From assembly GCA_017551925.1 (NCBI GenBank), contig JAFZKA010000063.1, positions 1 to 61,429 on the forward strand: 61,429 nt of DNA, read 5' to 3'. The stretch comes from Bacteroidaceae bacterium (GTDB lineage Bacteria > Bacteroidota > Bacteroidia > Bacteroidales > Bacteroidaceae). The position numbers and the translations under genes are program-made. This document shows positions 34,522 through 43,375 of the stretch, piece by piece. The notes under the pieces were generated by a model. It worked only from the letters and a program-made list of their open reading frames with translations. It did not search any database and was not told where the DNA came from. The first letter of the stretch is position 1; each line of letters opens with the position of its first letter.

Positions 34522-36880
34522 CAACATCGGCGGGATTGGTGCGCATTATTGCGCGAACCTTCCAGAATATGGACAGGATTACAATCAGCGCAATTATTAC
34601 GAGTACAACCGGAGCAATCCAGGTCAGGATTCTTTCTCCAAGCCAACCTCCATAGCAGAAAGCAACTACCGATGCATAGCCTATAATCCATGCTGTCACT
34701 ACCATTATCCCGTATGGCTTGACAAACAGGTTGGCTATATCCCTGGCCTTGGCTCCGTTTATTTTACGTAGAGCAACCTCCTTGCGGCGGCGTGCGGTAT
34801 CGGCGGTTATTGATGATGATATGCTCAGTACTATAAGCAGTATGCAGATAACAGCGGCTCCCAGGAAAATGAACATATACTGTTTGTTGTCATCATCTTC
34901 CCACTTAGGCAGTTCTTTCAGCCGTAAGGTTACGGATTCCGGGAGATAGCGGGTCAACACATCCTTTACAAGTTCCTCTGCTTGCGCCTTGCTTGTTCCG
35001 GGTACAAACTTGAGATAACATACCCTGTCCGCTTTGTCATTGGGTATGTAAGCGGTTCCCTGTCCTAATTCCTGGACCTGTTTGTATGTCCCGAAGTCTT
35101 TCTCATATACTCCGGCAACGCGATAAGATTTCCTTTTTTCAGGTGCAAATCCTGACGAAGTCAATCCTCCTGATATGATTAATTCCACATTGTCAGAGTA
35201 AACGCCGTCAGAAACCAACAGATTATAAATATCCTGTCCAAGATAAATGGCGTTTTCATCAGGTACCGTCCCGTTCTTTTCAAACGGGATATTGAAGAAA
35301 CTGAAATAGTTGCCCGATGCTTCAATGGTACGGACTGTGTGTGAGTAATCATTGATATTGGCTATGTCAGTAAACAGTCCGCCATATTCCGAACAGCACA
35401 TGTCCTCAACCTGTGCAATGGATTTCAGATCACTCAACAACTGGGATACAGGTACATATTCTTCAATAATTTTCCTGTCGTTCTTGAAATCAAGACAGAA
35501 TGTACGTTTCTGCTCATCGCGTGGCATGGGATTGTATCTCCTTTCTGCAAACGCCAGTATGATAAGTGATATGCTCAGTCCAAATACCGCCACGGCAAGT
35601 TCTATGCAAATCAGTGCGTTACGGAAAATATGTCTCTCCTTGCGCGTTAAGGCCTCTTTGCCTGTTATCGCTTTCAGATTCAAACGTGTAGCAATGATAA
35701 TCACAATGCCGGTTATAAGCATCAGCCCGACAAATGTTATCAGTTCCACCCGTGCTACGCTTTCAAAATAGAACCTGTGTACAGGCTTAAAGTCAACATT
35801 GTTGTTGAGCAAATCAATGGCAAAATATGATCCATACAAAGCCAGTCCGAGTGAAAGTACAAGCATAATCGTGGCCTCAATCATCTGCATCCATGAAATG
35901 CTGCCACGGCTTGCACCTATGCAGTAACGCAACAGGGTGCCGCGTCTGTTTGCATCAAGTGTCATGACCAGCCGTTTAAGGAAACAGATCATTCCCACTA
36001 TCAGCACAAGCATGAATACCAGCATGATTTCCACGTCGTCATGTTTGAGTTTCAGATATGTGTTCTGGAGTTCAAGATACGGGTGGACATTTTTGCCCTG
36101 CGGATCAAACATGTTGCTGTAATGGTAACTTCTCTGTTTGAGCAACCCGTTGATGGCATCCACGTCGGCATCGGGCGAAAGAACTGCATAGGGTATTGCG
36201 ACGGCGTCATTCTCAGGATGCGCGCTGGCAATATACATATAGATATCCACCTTGTCCTGTGCACTCCATGTATCATCCTTAACCACGTTGACAACCCTGT
36301 ATGTCTCACTGACCGGAGTGCCTGAATCAAGAATGGGCATGACCTCAAGTGAATGTATATCACCCTTGAAATTTATTTTATTAAGAAGGTATTCTGAGAC
36401 GATGATCTCATAAGGGTTTGAAGGATAACTGTCACCATACAGAAGAGTGAGGTTCTTATATCTGAAATATGAGGGTGATACCATTGCCTCTGCCCTCCTG
36501 AGTGTTGTACTATATACAGGGTATTTGTAGCCATCGGCTGAATCAAATGAATAACCTATCAAATCATTAGTAAAGCCATTGGAATGATTCTGATTTCCTC
36601 CTGAACTGAAGATGAAATCCTGAATGCCGGGAGCGTCAAACAGTTCGTAAACCTTTTCAGCACTTAATGAGGGATAGACAACCCTATCTGTTGAATCCTT
36701 GAAAACGCAATTGTATGTGCGCTCCGTTTCCGGCAGGCGGTTGTAATAATAGCGGTCACGTGTAAAGAACAGTATTGCAAACAATGATATACCCACTGCA
36801 AGGCAGATTACCGTAATAAGGTTGAACACCCATTCGTTCCTGAGATTCCTAAGAGCAATCTTAATGTAATGCTGAAACAT
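34508..36880 (-). CDS. FtsX/MacB-like ABC transporter permease
   Basis: A 790-residue permease with two MacB-type halves: an N-terminal membrane helix (about 20-40) and a periplasmic core region, a block of three helices (about 280-400), a second half starting near 425, and three C-terminal helices (about 670-780) with the family motif RRKEVALRKINGAKARDIANLF. Proteins of this build pass mechanical force to the periplasm or export peptides and drugs, with a separate ATPase. No ATPase gene is next to it, so it must borrow one encoded elsewhere. A sigma-54-like promoter and a palindrome lie about 80-120 bases upstream. Confidence 0.88.
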   Translation of the reverse strand: MFQHYIKIALRNLRNEWVFNLITVICLAVGISLFAILFFTRDRYYYNRLPETERTYNCVFKDSTDRVVYPSLSAEKVYELFDAPGIQDFIFSSGGNQNHSNGFTNDLIGYSFDSADGYKYPVYSTTLRRAEAMVSPSYFRYKNLTLLYGDSYPSNPYEIIVSEYLLNKINFKGDIHSLEVMPILDSGTPVSETYRVVNVVKDDTWSAQDKVDIYMYIASAHPENDAVAIPYAVLSPDADVDAINGLLKQRSYHYSNMFDPQGKNVHPYLELQNTYLKLKHDDVEIMLVFMLVLIVGMICFLKRLVMTLDANRRGTLLRYCIGASRGSISWMQMIEATIMLVLSLGLALYGSYFAIDLLNNNVDFKPVHRFYFESVARVELITFVGLMLITGIVIIIATRLNLKAITGKEALTRKERHIFRNALICIELAVAVFGLSISLIILAFAERRYNPMPRDEQKRTFCLDFKNDRKIIEEYVPVSQLLSDLKSIAQVEDMCCSEYGGLFTDIANINDYSHTVRTIEASGNYFSFFNIPFEKNGTVPDENAIYLGQDIYNLLVSDGVYSDNVELIISGGLTSSGFAPEKRKSYRVAGVYEKDFGTYKQVQELGQGTAYIPNDKADRVCYLKFVPGTSKAQAEELVKDVLTRYLPESVTLRLKELPKWEDDDNKQYMFIFLGAAVICILLIVLSISSSITADTARRRKEVALRKINGAKARDIANLFVKPYGIMVVTAWIIGYASVVAFCYGGWLGERILTWIAPVVLVIIALIVILSIFWKVRAIMRTNPADVVKSE

Positions 36881-36961
36881 ATTAAGGACTTTTTTTGATT
36901 TTGCTTTCGGCTCAAAATTATTCCATCCTCAACCTATATTCCAAGAAAAAAAAGCAAAATC

Positions 36962-36976
36962 GCACATTTTCTGCCA
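36962..36976 (-). promoter_or_regulatory. candidate sigma-54 (-24/-12) promoter
   Basis: On the minus strand TGGCAG, six bases, TGC. GG (36975-36974) and GC (36963-36962) are separated by exactly ten bases, as required by sigma-54. The match to TGGCACG-N4-TTGC is good at -24 and partial at -12. It would drive the permease gene with a leader of about 70 bases. Confidence 0.5.
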
Positions 36977-36978
36977 AT

Positions 36979-36999
36979 AGTGTCCAATTTTTAGACACT
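36979..36999. promoter_or_regulatory. palindromic operator-like site AGTGTC-N9-GACACT
   Basis: A perfect 6-bp inverted repeat with a 9-base spacer, two bases upstream of the -24 element on the minus strand. It resembles the site of a dimeric regulator. Its spacing is closer than usual for a sigma-54 enhancer, so it might be a repressor site or an activator half-array. Confidence 0.5.
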
Positions 37000-37015
37000 C
37001 TCCCCATTCGCAGGA

Positions 37016-37252
37016 GCCGTACTGTTTCGTTTTTAGAGCATCAGCGTAGGGCGTAAAGCGTAGAGCCCCGGAGACCCCGTAAAAAACGGCGCCTGTCCGA
37101 CGACGAATAGACACCGCCGGTGGCTATGATGGAGGAGTTCGCCGTTTAGGGTCTGGAGAGGGGCGGAGTCGCCATGGAGCGTTCGGCTCCCATAAAGGGA
37201 TAGTACGGCGGAGTAGCCCGGAGGTTCTGCTCTAAAAACGGAACAGTACGGC
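37016..37252. mobile_element. 237-bp MITE-like element with 25-bp terminal inverted repeats
   Basis: The terminal repeats 37016-37040 and 37228-37252 match at 24 of 25 positions (GCCGTACTGTTYCGTTTTTAGAGCA split across arms). Both ends are flanked by GGA, a possible 3-bp target duplication. The interior is GC-rich relative to its surroundings, holds no real gene, and repeats AGTACGGCGGAG at 37202-37213 and 37245-37256. The element ends six bases from the MFS stop codon. It is likely non-autonomous, since no transposase is present. Confidence 0.65.
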
Positions 37253-37257
37253 GGAGC

Positions 37258-38448
37258 TTATCTTAATTTGTTGGACTCAAAGTGCCCCCGAATGGCCCCG
37301 AAATAATATATAACCCCAAAGAGATTGACAATCCATGATGCCCAGAACGCACTGTGATACCCCATGAATTCCGCACATAGCCCGCCAATGAGTACGCCCA
37401 AACCTACACCGGCATCCCATGAGGTAAGGATAGAGGAGTTCGCGGTTCCGCGCTGCGAGTGTTCAGCCAGGTTGATGAACATGGTCTGGAAAGCCGGGTA
37501 CATGTGTCCGTTGCCAAGACCGATTATAAGTGCGGCTCCGTAATACCCGACAGGGTTGTGCAGGGCTGCAAAAAGAAAATAGCCCACCAGTGATACGCAC
37601 ATGCCCATAGAGGCGTTTCGTGACACCTTGCCGTCACGCAGATAACGTGCCCCGGTAAGCCGTGAAAGAATGAGACCTATGGCGCAAAGCCCAAAGAAAA
37701 GCCCGGTTCCGCCGGTGATACCAAGTTCCTCCTTGCCGTATATGGCCACGTAGGTGGATAAAATGCCGTAACTGAAAGCAAAACAGGCAATTCCGATAGC
37801 CTCACGCCAGCCATGAAGCAGAAAGAACCGGTCAAATGAGAGAACTTTCTTTTCAGGTACAAAGTCACGTTTTGGAATGCGTATTGAAAGTTCCAACAGC
37901 AGGCCGATAAACGATGCTCCAAGTGAAACCCAGAACAGAGCCTTGTAGTTGCCATAGAATGCTTCAAGAAGTACAATGGCAAGTGCCGGTCCCAAAGCCA
38001 TAGCCAGGTTGTTGCTGAGACCGTAATATCCGATGGCCTCGCCGCGGCGTGAAGACGGAACCACATCAATGGCAACCGTACTTGCGGCTACGGTGGTAGC
38101 GCCGAAGGGTGCTCCGTGTATGGTACGGAATATGGCAAAAGCGGCTAATGAGCCGGCGGCCAGATATCCTGCAAAAATACCGAAGAACAGCAGACCGCAT
38201 ATCACCAGCACGGTCTTGCGCGGAAAACTGTCAACCATATAACCGCTGAACGGTCTTATGAGCAGCGCCATTATGCTATATCCGGTCAGAACCATACCAA
38301 TGGTATCCTTGGTGGCACCGAATGTTTCACTAAGATAGAGCGGAAGCAGTGGAACAATCAGCATAAAAGAGAAATGGACCAGAAAATTCACGGTCCATAT
38401 CTTAATGTAGTTAGCGTTCCAGAGTTTTTCCTGACTCATAGGACTCAA
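37258..38448 (-). CDS. MFS transporter
   Basis: A 396-residue major facilitator with twelve predicted membrane helices. Loop motif A appears as GYMVDSFPRKTVLVI (about 68-82) between helices 2 and 3, and RTIHGAPFGATTVAAS is the helix 4-5 region. It resembles drug-efflux type permeases (YfmO/Bcr-like); the substrate is unknown. It overlaps the metH stop by four bases, so it is translated with methionine synthesis genes. That linkage might suggest export or import of an amino-acid related compound, but this is a guess. The MITE-like element starts directly behind its stop. Confidence 0.88.
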   Translation of the reverse strand: MSPMSQEKLWNANYIKIWTVNFLVHFSFMLIVPLLPLYLSETFGATKDTIGMVLTGYSIMALLIRPFSGYMVDSFPRKTVLVICGLLFFGIFAGYLAAGSLAAFAIFRTIHGAPFGATTVAASTVAIDVVPSSRRGEAIGYYGLSNNLAMALGPALAIVLLEAFYGNYKALFWVSLGASFIGLLLELSIRIPKRDFVPEKKVLSFDRFFLLHGWREAIGIACFAFSYGILSTYVAIYGKEELGITGGTGLFFGLCAIGLILSRLTGARYLRDGKVSRNASMGMCVSLVGYFLFAALHNPVGYYGAALIIGLGNGHMYPAFQTMFINLAEHSQRGTANSSILTSWDAGVGLGVLIGGLCAEFMGYHSAFWASWIVNLFGVIYYFGAIRGHFESNKLR

Positions 38449-40802
38449 TCAACAGTTTGACATATCTGCTGCATGAGGTGGGCTGTCTCCAAGGCATCCT
38501 TGGAGTAATAGGTGGCACCTATGGCCGATGCAATATCGGGCGTCATTACGGCTCCGCCCACGATGATAGGACAGGTTATGCCATTGGCACGCAGGTGCTC
38601 AATGGTCTCCTTCATGGAGTCAACGGTGGTGGTCATAAGGGCACTCAGACCAACGGCATTGGGATGCTCGTTCAGGGCAGCCTCAAGGACAGTCTCTTTA
38701 GGTACGTCCTTGCCAAGGTCTGTCACGCTGAAACCGTGACTCTGTACAACCACCTTGACAATATTCTTGCCAATATCGTGTACATCGCCCTTTACGGTAG
38801 CAATGACAAGATGTCCTTTGGCGGTCTCCTCGGAACCTGTCTGCGTGAACTGCTCCGTGATTACGGCAAATGCCAGTTTTGCAGCCTCGGCAGAACGTAT
38901 AAGTTGCGGCATGAACACCTCATTGCGGGCAAAACGTGCACCTACATCACCCAGAGCCGGTATGAGAACCTCATTGATGATGCGGTCCTTGCCCATTTCC
39001 GGCATTTCACGCTCCAAACACTCCTTTACACGGTCTTTAAGACCTTGCGATACGGCGTTGAAGAGGTTGTCAACGGTTTGTTCCTCTGATGCCTGAGTGT
39101 TGAAGTATATGAATCCTGAGCAACCGGGATCATTGCCTGTAAGTGCCATTGATGCACGCACGGTGGCAACGGTATCATGATCCAACGGATTCATGATAGG
39201 CATGTCAAGACCTCCCATAAATGCCATAGCCAGGAAGTTGCGGTTAAGTGTGCCGCGTTCCGGCAGACCGAATGATACGTTTGAAAGGCCTACGGTTGTC
39301 AATACCCCCAGTTCCTTAAGCGCTGTAAGGGTGTTGATGGTTATCTTGGCGTACTGCTGGTTTGATGAGATGGCCATAACCAGTCCGTCAAATACAAGCA
39401 GACGGCGGTCGATACCCATGCTCTCTGCACGTCTGATAATATTTTTGGCAATATCTATGCGGGCCTCGGTGGTCTCAGGTACTCCGCGCTCATCAAGAGG
39501 CAGAGTTACAGAGGGTGCCTGATAACGGGCTATGATGGGCAGCAGGCGTGACATGGACTCTTCGGCTCCGTTCACGGAGTTGATCATAGGCACACCGTTA
39601 TACAGACGTATTGCTGCCTGGATGGCCTCGGGATTAGAGGAGTCAAGTTGAAGCGGCAGGTCACACACCTCCTGTACCTTGCGTACAGCCTGGCAGAGAA
39701 GTGACTTTTCATCAGAATTGGGCACACCGCAGTTCAGGTCAAGAAAATCTGCTCCGGCATCCTTCTGGGCCAGTGCCTCATGCTGCAGGTACTCAAAGTT
39801 GCCTTCTGCAAGTGCTGCCTTGAGTTTTTTCTTGCCTGTGGGGTTGAGGCGCTCGCCGCAAATGAGACCCTTCTCAAGGCGGAGCAGTATTGTCGATGAA
39901 CAGATATATGTGCCGTCAGGCTTTGAAACCTCAGGTGCGGGTTGTCCCTTATAGACCGATATGGCCTTGATGGTTGACGGTGATGAACCGCAGCATCCTC
40001 CTATGATGTCGGCACCGGCCGCAATAAGGTCCTTGGCGGCAGCGGCAAACTGCTCATCGGTCCAGTTATATACCACCTCGCCGTTACGCATCTCAGGCAG
40101 ACCCTTGTTGGGCTGTGCCAGGATGGGGCAGTTGGCAAACGGTTTCATGCGGCGTACTACTTCAATCACGCCGGCAGGGTTTGTGGAGCAGTTTACTCCA
40201 AGCGCATCGACACCGAGTGATGAGAGAGTCAGTGCAACAATCTCAGGTGTGGAACCGGTGAGCGTGCGGGACTGCTCATCAAATGTCATGGTGGCAAAGA
40301 TCGGTTTGCTGCAGACATCACGTATGGCAAGAATCGCGGCACGCAGTTCATACAGGTCGCTGAATGTTTCCAAAAGGAAACCGTCAACGCGGTCAGCGGT
40401 ATATTCGGCCACCTGACGGAAATTATCATATGCCTGCTCAAAGGTAAATGGCCCTACGGGTTCCATGAGTTGGCCCGATGTTGAGACATCAAACATCACC
40501 ATCGCTTTGTTTCCAACGGCTGTGCGGGCATTGCTGATGGCAGCATCGGCTATCTCCTGCCATGTATATTCGGGATTCTGCCACTTGGCGGGATTCAGTT
40601 CAAATGAGTTGCAGGTAATGTATTGTGCTCCGGCCTCCAGGTAGTCAGTGTGCATTTTCTGCACCCGGGCCGGGTTGGTAAGGTTGAGCACGGCAACACC
40701 GTTGTGCTTGGGCTTGCCTTCATCACCGGGTTCATGGGGATGTGCATCGGCAAGCACAGTACCCTGCGCTCCGTCAAATATCTGTATTTTGTCTATTATC
40801 AT
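38445..40802 (-). CDS. metH: cobalamin-dependent methionine synthase lacking the reactivation domain
   Basis: A 785-residue enzyme that transfers the methyl of methyl-THF via cobalamin to homocysteine. Domains: homocysteine-binding (1-295) with the zinc cysteines in NCSTNP and GGCCGSS; pterin-binding (about 315-570) with GERLNPTGKK and NSVNGAEES; cobalamin-binding (about 590-785), with a cap then DVHDIGKNIV, where His is the lower cobalt ligand. The protein ends there, whereas enzymes of the E. coli type continue for about 350 more residues with the AdoMet reactivation domain. It sits between metF and the MFS gene in one operon. Confidence 0.93.
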   Translation of the reverse strand: MIIDKIQIFDGAQGTVLADAHPHEPGDEGKPKHNGVAVLNLTNPARVQKMHTDYLEAGAQYITCNSFELNPAKWQNPEYTWQEIADAAISNARTAVGNKAMVMFDVSTSGQLMEPVGPFTFEQAYDNFRQVAEYTADRVDGFLLETFSDLYELRAAILAIRDVCSKPIFATMTFDEQSRTLTGSTPEIVALTLSSLGVDALGVNCSTNPAGVIEVVRRMKPFANCPILAQPNKGLPEMRNGEVVYNWTDEQFAAAAKDLIAAGADIIGGCCGSSPSTIKAISVYKGQPAPEVSKPDGTYICSSTILLRLEKGLICGERLNPTGKKKLKAALAEGNFEYLQHEALAQKDAGADFLDLNCGVPNSDEKSLLCQAVRKVQEVCDLPLQLDSSNPEAIQAAIRLYNGVPMINSVNGAEESMSRLLPIIARYQAPSVTLPLDERGVPETTEARIDIAKNIIRRAESMGIDRRLLVFDGLVMAISSNQQYAKITINTLTALKELGVLTTVGLSNVSFGLPERGTLNRNFLAMAFMGGLDMPIMNPLDHDTVATVRASMALTGNDPGCSGFIYFNTQASEEQTVDNLFNAVSQGLKDRVKECLEREMPEMGKDRIINEVLIPALGDVGARFARNEVFMPQLIRSAEAAKLAFAVITEQFTQTGSEETAKGHLVIATVKGDVHDIGKNIVKVVVQSHGFSVTDLGKDVPKETVLEAALNEHPNAVGLSALMTTTVDSMKETIEHLRANGITCPIIVGGAVMTPDIASAIGATYYSKDALETAHLMQQICQTVD

Positions 40803-40817
40803 TTGTCTATTCTGTGC

Positions 40818-41702
40818 TTATTTGAAGAAATCCGATGCAACATAACTGATGTTATCCATAAGTTTGCTGATGAATTCGCTCTTGTTCATGGAATAGATGT
40901 GTATGCCGTCAACGTCATTGGCCATAAGGTCCAAAATCTGATAACTGGTAAAGATGAGTCCTATCTCCTCAATGGCAGCCTTGTCATCCTTATAGCGGTC
41001 AAACTGGTTGAGCAGTTTGAGAGGAACCTTGCAACCGCTCATCTGTATCATGCGGCTGAGTTGGTTGTAGTTGGTTACAGGCATGATACCCGGAATAATG
41101 GGTACGGTGATGCCTGCCTTGCGTGCCTTGAGCAGGAAATGATAGAACACCTCATTGTCAAAGAACAACTGGCTGTCAAAGAACTCCATTCCGGCATCCT
41201 GTTTTACCTTAAGGAATTCAATGTCAGAGGCTATGGTCTCAGCCTCGGGGTGTTTCTCAGGATAGCATGCTCCTGCCATTCCGAACTTACCGTTATATTT
41301 GGCTTTTATATATGATGCAAGATCACTGGCATGTTTGAAATCGGAGAAAATGGGGGCGGTAGTATCCTTGGGTATATCACCGCGCAGCGTTAGTATGTTC
41401 TCTACGCCGTATGAACTGAGTTCATCGCATACGCTGTCAACCTTTTCACGGGTGGATGCCACGCAGGTGAGGTGGGCCAAGGGCTGTGCATCGGTGTTCT
41501 CCTTGATGGTCTTGGCTATCATGGCGCTGTTGGTCAGGGTGTTGCCCAGCGCCCCGTAGGTGACGCTCATATAGTCGGGCTTATAACTTGCCAACTTCTT
41601 GATAGTCTTGTCAATGAGAGTAAATGTATCTTCCTCTCTCTTGGGAGGAAAAATCTCAAACGATAAAGTCTTCTTCTTGGCCAGAATCTCTGAAATCTTC
41701 AT
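40818..41702 (-). CDS. metF: methylenetetrahydrofolate reductase MetF
   Basis: A 294-residue flavoprotein (TIM barrel with FAD) reducing 5,10-methylene-THF to 5-methyl-THF, the methyl donor used by MetH encoded next. Family features are FEIFPPKREE near the N-terminus (catalytic Glu), MSVTYGALG, HLTCVASTREKVD and the LRGDIPKD motif near residue 103. It is first in the metF-metH-MFS operon, with 15 bases before metH. The leader contains a hairpin directly before the start codon (41708-41729). Confidence 0.95.
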   Translation of the reverse strand: MKISEILAKKKTLSFEIFPPKREEDTFTLIDKTIKKLASYKPDYMSVTYGALGNTLTNSAMIAKTIKENTDAQPLAHLTCVASTREKVDSVCDELSSYGVENILTLRGDIPKDTTAPIFSDFKHASDLASYIKAKYNGKFGMAGACYPEKHPEAETIASDIEFLKVKQDAGMEFFDSQLFFDNEVFYHFLLKARKAGITVPIIPGIMPVTNYNQLSRMIQMSGCKVPLKLLNQFDRYKDDKAAIEEIGLIFTSYQILDLMANDVDGIHIYSMNKSEFISKLMDNISYVASDFFK

Positions 41703-41707
41703 TCTTT

Positions 41708-41729
41708 CCTGTCATAGTTAAGGGACAGG
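41708..41729 (-). promoter_or_regulatory. hairpin next to the metF start codon
   Basis: CCTGTC (41708-41713) pairs with GACAGG (41724-41729), six bases ahead of the ATG, so it would include the ribosome-binding region. A -7 box TACCTTTG (41781-41788, minus strand) would give a leader of about 70 bases, which also contains the palindrome GGTACC. It does not match a riboswitch class I could recognise. Confidence 0.35.
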
Positions 41730-41797
41730 CTGGGGGTACCGGTCCGTGGGTTCAACAAAATACTTTTTTCTGGTCGGGTGCAAAGGTAACACATTTT

Positions 41798-42727
41798 TTA
41801 TTTGTTGAGGTATCTTTCTGCTTCCATTGCAGCCTTGCATCCGCTTGCGGCGGCGCAGATAGCCTGACGGTAGGTGGGGTCAGCCACGTCGCCAGCGGCA
41901 AACACACCGGGTACGTTAGTGAGCGGACGCGCTCCGTCAGTCTTGATATAGCCGTTTTCATCGGTCTCTATCCAGGGCTTGAACACATCTGAATTGGGCT
42001 TGTGTCCGATGGCCAGGAAGAACCCGTCTATCTCACGCTCGTAATGCTCTTCTGTGGGCAGGCCCAGGTCCTTGACCAGTCTGATTCCCTGTACCTTGTT
42101 CTCACCGGTAAGACCCTCTGTATTATGACCGAACAGAACCTCAATCTTGGGGTTCTCAAGCACACGTTTCTGCATAATATCGCTGGCGCGAAGGTAGTTC
42201 TTGCGTACAATCAGATAGACTTTCTGAGCCAGTGTAGCCAGATATGAAGCCTCTTCACATGCGGTATCACCGCCGCCGACTACGGCCACAACCTTCTTGC
42301 GGAAGAAAAATCCGTCACAGGTGGCGCAGGCGCTTACTCCGCGTCCGGCGTATTTCTTTTCATCTTCAAGTCCCAGATATTTGGCCGATGCACCGGTTGA
42401 GATTATTACTGTGTCAGCCTGCAACTGCGTGCCGTCATCAATTGTGACGGTGTAGGGGGCTGCGCTGAAATCAACAGCGGTGACAATGCCCATGCGTATA
42501 TCGGCACCGAATCTCTGTGCCTGGGCACGCATATCCTCCATCATGTCATAGCCGCTTACTCCCTGCGGATAGCCGGGGAAGTTCTCGACGACGGTGGTGG
42601 TTATGAGTTGGCCGCCTGACTGCGGTCCTTCATATAGCACGGGGTTCAGGTTGGCGCGTGACGCATAGATTGATGCGGTGAATCCGGCAGGTCCGGATCC
42701 GATGATAAGGCATTTTACTCTTTCCAT
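41798..42727 (-). CDS. trxB: thioredoxin-disulfide reductase
   Basis: A 309-residue FAD enzyme using NADPH to reduce thioredoxin. FAD-binding GSGPAGFTASIYA is at 11-23, the redox-active disulfide CATC at about 135-138 (SACATCDGFFF), NADPH-binding GGGDTACEEASYL at about 153-165, and the C-terminal FAD motif GVFAAGDVAD. The length is standard. It is the last gene of ftsK-lolA-trxB and would supply electrons, via thioredoxin, to DsbD (12650-14560). Confidence 0.96.
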   Translation of the reverse strand: MERVKCLIIGSGPAGFTASIYASRANLNPVLYEGPQSGGQLITTTVVENFPGYPQGVSGYDMMEDMRAQAQRFGADIRMGIVTAVDFSAAPYTVTIDDGTQLQADTVIISTGASAKYLGLEDEKKYAGRGVSACATCDGFFFRKKVVAVVGGGDTACEEASYLATLAQKVYLIVRKNYLRASDIMQKRVLENPKIEVLFGHNTEGLTGENKVQGIRLVKDLGLPTEEHYEREIDGFFLAIGHKPNSDVFKPWIETDENGYIKTDGARPLTNVPGVFAAGDVADPTYRQAICAAASGCKAAMEAERYLNK

Positions 42728-42739
42728 ATATATTGTTTT

Positions 42740-43372
42740 TTACCTCAAATCAATAATCTCGGCATCCTTGTAGTCCTTGACGGGACATGTGAACACCTTG
42801 TTGTCAAATTTCTGTTCAGGATTGTAATCCTTGACCGTAACGGTTGCCGATATGTTTCCCAGTTCCTGTGCAAAAACCACGTTAATGCTCTTTAGAACGT
42901 AGGTCTTTGGGTCAACTTTAACGGATACGGTACGTATTCCTTCAACACTGCGCTCGCTGTTTGATGCGGACAGAACAAACGTGTCGGTGCCGTTTCCGCT
43001 TACGCTGAATCCCTGATGTTTGCTGAGCAGGCTGATTATGTCATAACGTGCTTTCTCTTCAGGTGTGGGTTCCGTTATGTAAATCTCTTCAATCCCGTCA
43101 CCGAAATCATTTCCCCGCCACAGAGTCTTACCGTCAAACCACATAAGGTTGTCATCCTCCTCAACATAGAAACTGTTGCCTGACATCTTAAGCACAAGAT
43201 CAATCCTGTCAGTATTGTCATCATTCTTTATCTCAGCATCAAGTGACATGGATATGCCACCGTCTTTCTCCAGTTTGGAGACGGTTTTTTTGAGCAGTTT
43301 CTCTGCGCTGTTCTGGGCCGATAGCGTTACGGTCCAGATTAATGACAATATGATAAGCAGATATTTGCGCAT
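42740..43372 (-). CDS. LolA-like outer-membrane lipoprotein carrier protein
   Basis: A 210-residue periplasmic protein with a signal peptide (about 1-19, ending LSAQ). The remainder is a LolA-type half-barrel: an N-terminal helix with KLLKKTVSKLEKDGG, then strands including GNSFYVEEDDNLMWFDGKTLWR and VSVKVDPKTYVLKSINVVF. LolA-like proteins shuttle lipoproteins across the periplasm; Bacteroidetes have several diverged members, so exact function is uncertain. It lies between ftsK (3 bases away) and trxB (12 bases). Confidence 0.82.
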   Translation of the reverse strand: MRKYLLIILSLIWTVTLSAQNSAEKLLKKTVSKLEKDGGISMSLDAEIKNDDNTDRIDLVLKMSGNSFYVEEDDNLMWFDGKTLWRGNDFGDGIEEIYITEPTPEEKARYDIISLLSKHQGFSVSGNGTDTFVLSASNSERSVEGIRTVSVKVDPKTYVLKSINVVFAQELGNISATVTVKDYNPEQKFDNKVFTCPVKDYKDAEIIDLR

Positions 43373-43375
43373 CGT

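Noticed and set aside
36929-37114. 61-codon minus-strand ORF in the permease/MFS gap
   Set aside because: It overlaps the MITE-like element and the sigma-54-like site; it appears to be a chance frame within a repeat.
40623-41315. 230-codon plus-strand ORF
   Set aside because: Antisense to metH and metF, both clearly real; no start signal or family.
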